Source: a virus. Taken from it: a stretch of DNA of 20,171 nucleotides. Below, piece by piece: positions 19,607-20,171 of this stretch (positions within the stretch are counted from its first letter, which is position 1; every line of letters starts with the position of its first letter). Location of the stretch: positions 1 through 20,171 of IMG/VR virus record IMGVR_UViG_3300044631_001443; one strand, 5' to 3'. A program made the position numbers and the translations under genes. The notes below the pieces were generated by a model. That model did not search any database. It had not been told where the DNA came from and worked only from the letters and a program-made list of their open reading frames with translations.

Positions 19607-19898
19607 CGACATTCTTGAGCGGCTGCGAGACTACGACAGGCATTGCAGCGACGCTGACATTGACGAGGCAGCCGACGAGATTTTCCGCCTCCGCGAAGCC
19701 ATCCGCCGCCTCGCAGAGCAGGACGCCACGCTGTCGGTCTGCGAGGGCAACGTGACGGTGACGGTCGATGCCACGCTCACCGACGCGGAGCGGGAGGCGG
19801 TGGAGCGAGCGGTCGGCTTTTGCGAATGCACCACCTCACCGCTGCCGACATCACAGCAGATCGTCACCCTGCAACGCCTGCTGGAGCGGACGAAGTGA
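19599..19898 (+). CDS. Cassette ORF 3d: coiled-coil protein, paralogue of 18676 product
   Basis: A 99-residue protein with AAGGAG before ATG 19599. It shares NDILERL, FRLREAIRRLAEQDATLSV, LTDAEREAVERAV and a C-terminal TLQRLLERTK with the 18676 product, and the last two segments with the 18334 product. No named family is recognised. It is followed at once by the degenerate site D. Small repeated coiled-coil genes of this kind could be adaptors or inhibitors, but there is no direct evidence. Confidence 0.55.
   Translation: MSNDILERLRDYDRHCSDADIDEAADEIFRLREAIRRLAEQDATLSVCEGNVTVTVDATLTDAEREAVERAVGFCECTTSPLPTSQQIVTLQRLLERTK
19686..19772 (+). repeat. Diverged duplicate segment, copy 2
   Basis: This is the partner of 18820-18906, without gaps by eye. 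It lies within the 19599 gene, and most differences are at third codon positions, so the protein motif is under selection in both copies. Confidence 0.65.
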
Positions 19899-19924
19899 CC
19901 ACAGAACCAGTGTTTTCCTGGTTC
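19899..19924 (+). repeat. Collapsed attC-like site D
   Basis: CCACAGAAC (19899-19907) directly follows the stop of the 19599 gene and is the exact complement of site C's R' (GTTCTGTGG). GAACCAG (19904-19910) and CTGGTTC (19918-19924) form a perfect 7-bp inverted repeat with a 7-nt spacer. The L''/L' arms are missing, as if the inner hairpin had been deleted. Confidence 0.45.
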
Positions 19925-20034
19925 CCGTTAGCAACGCCCGCCGTCGTGATAACGCGCGGCGGCCAGCGTGACGCACGGGCGAAACGCACGCGGCCCGGTG
20001 CTACCACGCCGCCGGTCGTGATAGCCACGCTCGC

Positions 20035-20064
20035 TTGACAATGTCGCCACTCTGGCGGCATGTC
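20035..20064 (+). promoter_or_regulatory. TTGACA / CTGGCGGCATGTC start element of the rusA-like gene
   Basis: TTGACA at 20035-20040 lies 19 nt before ATG 20060, which is inside CTGGCGGCATGTC. This is the same geometry as at 9323-9352. The upstream 19925-20034 stretch is GC-rich with two similar GTCGTGATA-containing segments (19943-19951 and about 20015-20023) and no gene. Confidence 0.4.
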
Positions 20065-20171
20065 GATCACGTTCAGCATTCCCGGCAATCCCGTGCCGCA
20101 GCCAAGGACAAAGGTCTGCGTGCGGAATAACAAGCCACACGGGTACGTGGAAAAAAAGCACCCGATCCACG
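20060..20171 (+). CDS. rusA: RusA-like Holliday junction resolvase, 5' part only
   Basis: ATG 20060 opens a frame that runs off the right edge after 37 codons. MSITFSIPGNPVPQPRTKVC, followed by PHGYVEKKHPI, matches the N-terminus of RusA-family resolvases (F-x-I-x-G-x-P-V-x-x-x-R, then a short strand with Lys/His). RusA cuts four-way junctions, resolving recombination intermediates before packaging, and would complement the phage RecT. There is no ribosome binding site, so a leaderless start is possible. The catalytic Asp residues are beyond the window. Confidence 0.7.
   Translation, partial: MSITFSIPGNPVPQPRTKVCVRNNKPHGYVEKKHPIH

Larger units (their letters stand above)
17946..19924 (+). 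mobile_element. Integron-cassette-like array (CALIN-like: attC sites without integrase)
   Basis: Three structured spacers (17946-17995, 18221-18313, 18628-18721) and a collapsed fourth (19899-19924) separate blocks of small same-direction genes. Each intact spacer has the attC layout and ends in GGTTC at the putative crossover. Predicted mobile units run from the TT of one GTT to the G of the next: 17989-18305 (317 bp), 18306-18713 (408 bp) and 18714-19921 (about 1.2 kb). No intI gene or attI is seen. The GTT-RRRY consensus is followed only for GTT, so this would be a divergent attC family, perhaps native to the host lineage. Confidence 0.5.

Noticed and set aside
1-20171. tRNA genes, rRNA, CRISPR arrays, insertion sequences
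   Set aside because: No cloverleaf-like segment, regular repeat-spacer array or transposase was seen.

Overview
This window is a contiguous piece of a temperate tailed phage or prophage with a long non-contractile (siphovirus-type) tail. GC content is high through most of it. The style of several hypothetical genes, including a short RecT, a DUF1376 protein and a C-terminal zinc-knuckle protein, makes a planctomycete-like host plausible. That host call is inference, because no chromosomal marker gene lies in the window. Nearly all genes are on the + strand, and many overlap by ATGA, TAGTG or TGATG junctions.

Region 1 (1-6965) is the late neck and tail block. In order it holds a head-tail adaptor (partial), an HK97-gp10-like protein, a tail-completion protein, the tail tube, a pair of tail assembly chaperones joined by a well-formed -1 frameshift signal, a short tape measure, and five distal-tail or accessory proteins, one of them very cysteine-rich. 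Region 2 (7000-10601) holds a small HExxH protein, a small HTH-like protein, a metallophosphoesterase, a DUF1599-type nucleotide-associated protein, a small helical protein and an orphan beta-class DNA methyltransferase. I recognise no endolysin, holin or tail fibre in either block.

Region 3 (10598-12587) is the lysogeny and control region. A leftward tyrosine integrase is followed by a DUF551 gene whose stop codon overlaps that of the methyltransferase. The integrase faces away from a rightward excisionase-like HTH gene. Three rightward promoters here carry the same CTAACG-type repeat between -35 and -10, a candidate common operator.

Region 4 (12588-17948) is the early DNA-metabolism operon: a RecT annealing protein, a winged-helix regulator, a T5orf172/GIY-YIG protein, a DUF1376 replication protein with internal iteron-like repeats, a LexA-type HTH without its peptidase, a DNA sliding clamp (DnaN) and small accessory genes.

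Region 5 (17946-19924) is the most unusual part. Three spacers between small genes fold like integron attC sites: R''-spacer-L''-loop-L'-spacer-R', with one extrahelical base at the same place in all three and compensatory changes in the stem. A fourth, collapsed site lies at the end. The outer arms match better across each ORF block than within each site, which is what mobile integron cassettes leave behind. The passengers are small unknown proteins, some paralogous. No integron integrase is seen. The window ends in the start of a RusA-like Holliday-junction resolvase gene, whose promoter/start element closely resembles that of the methyltransferase.
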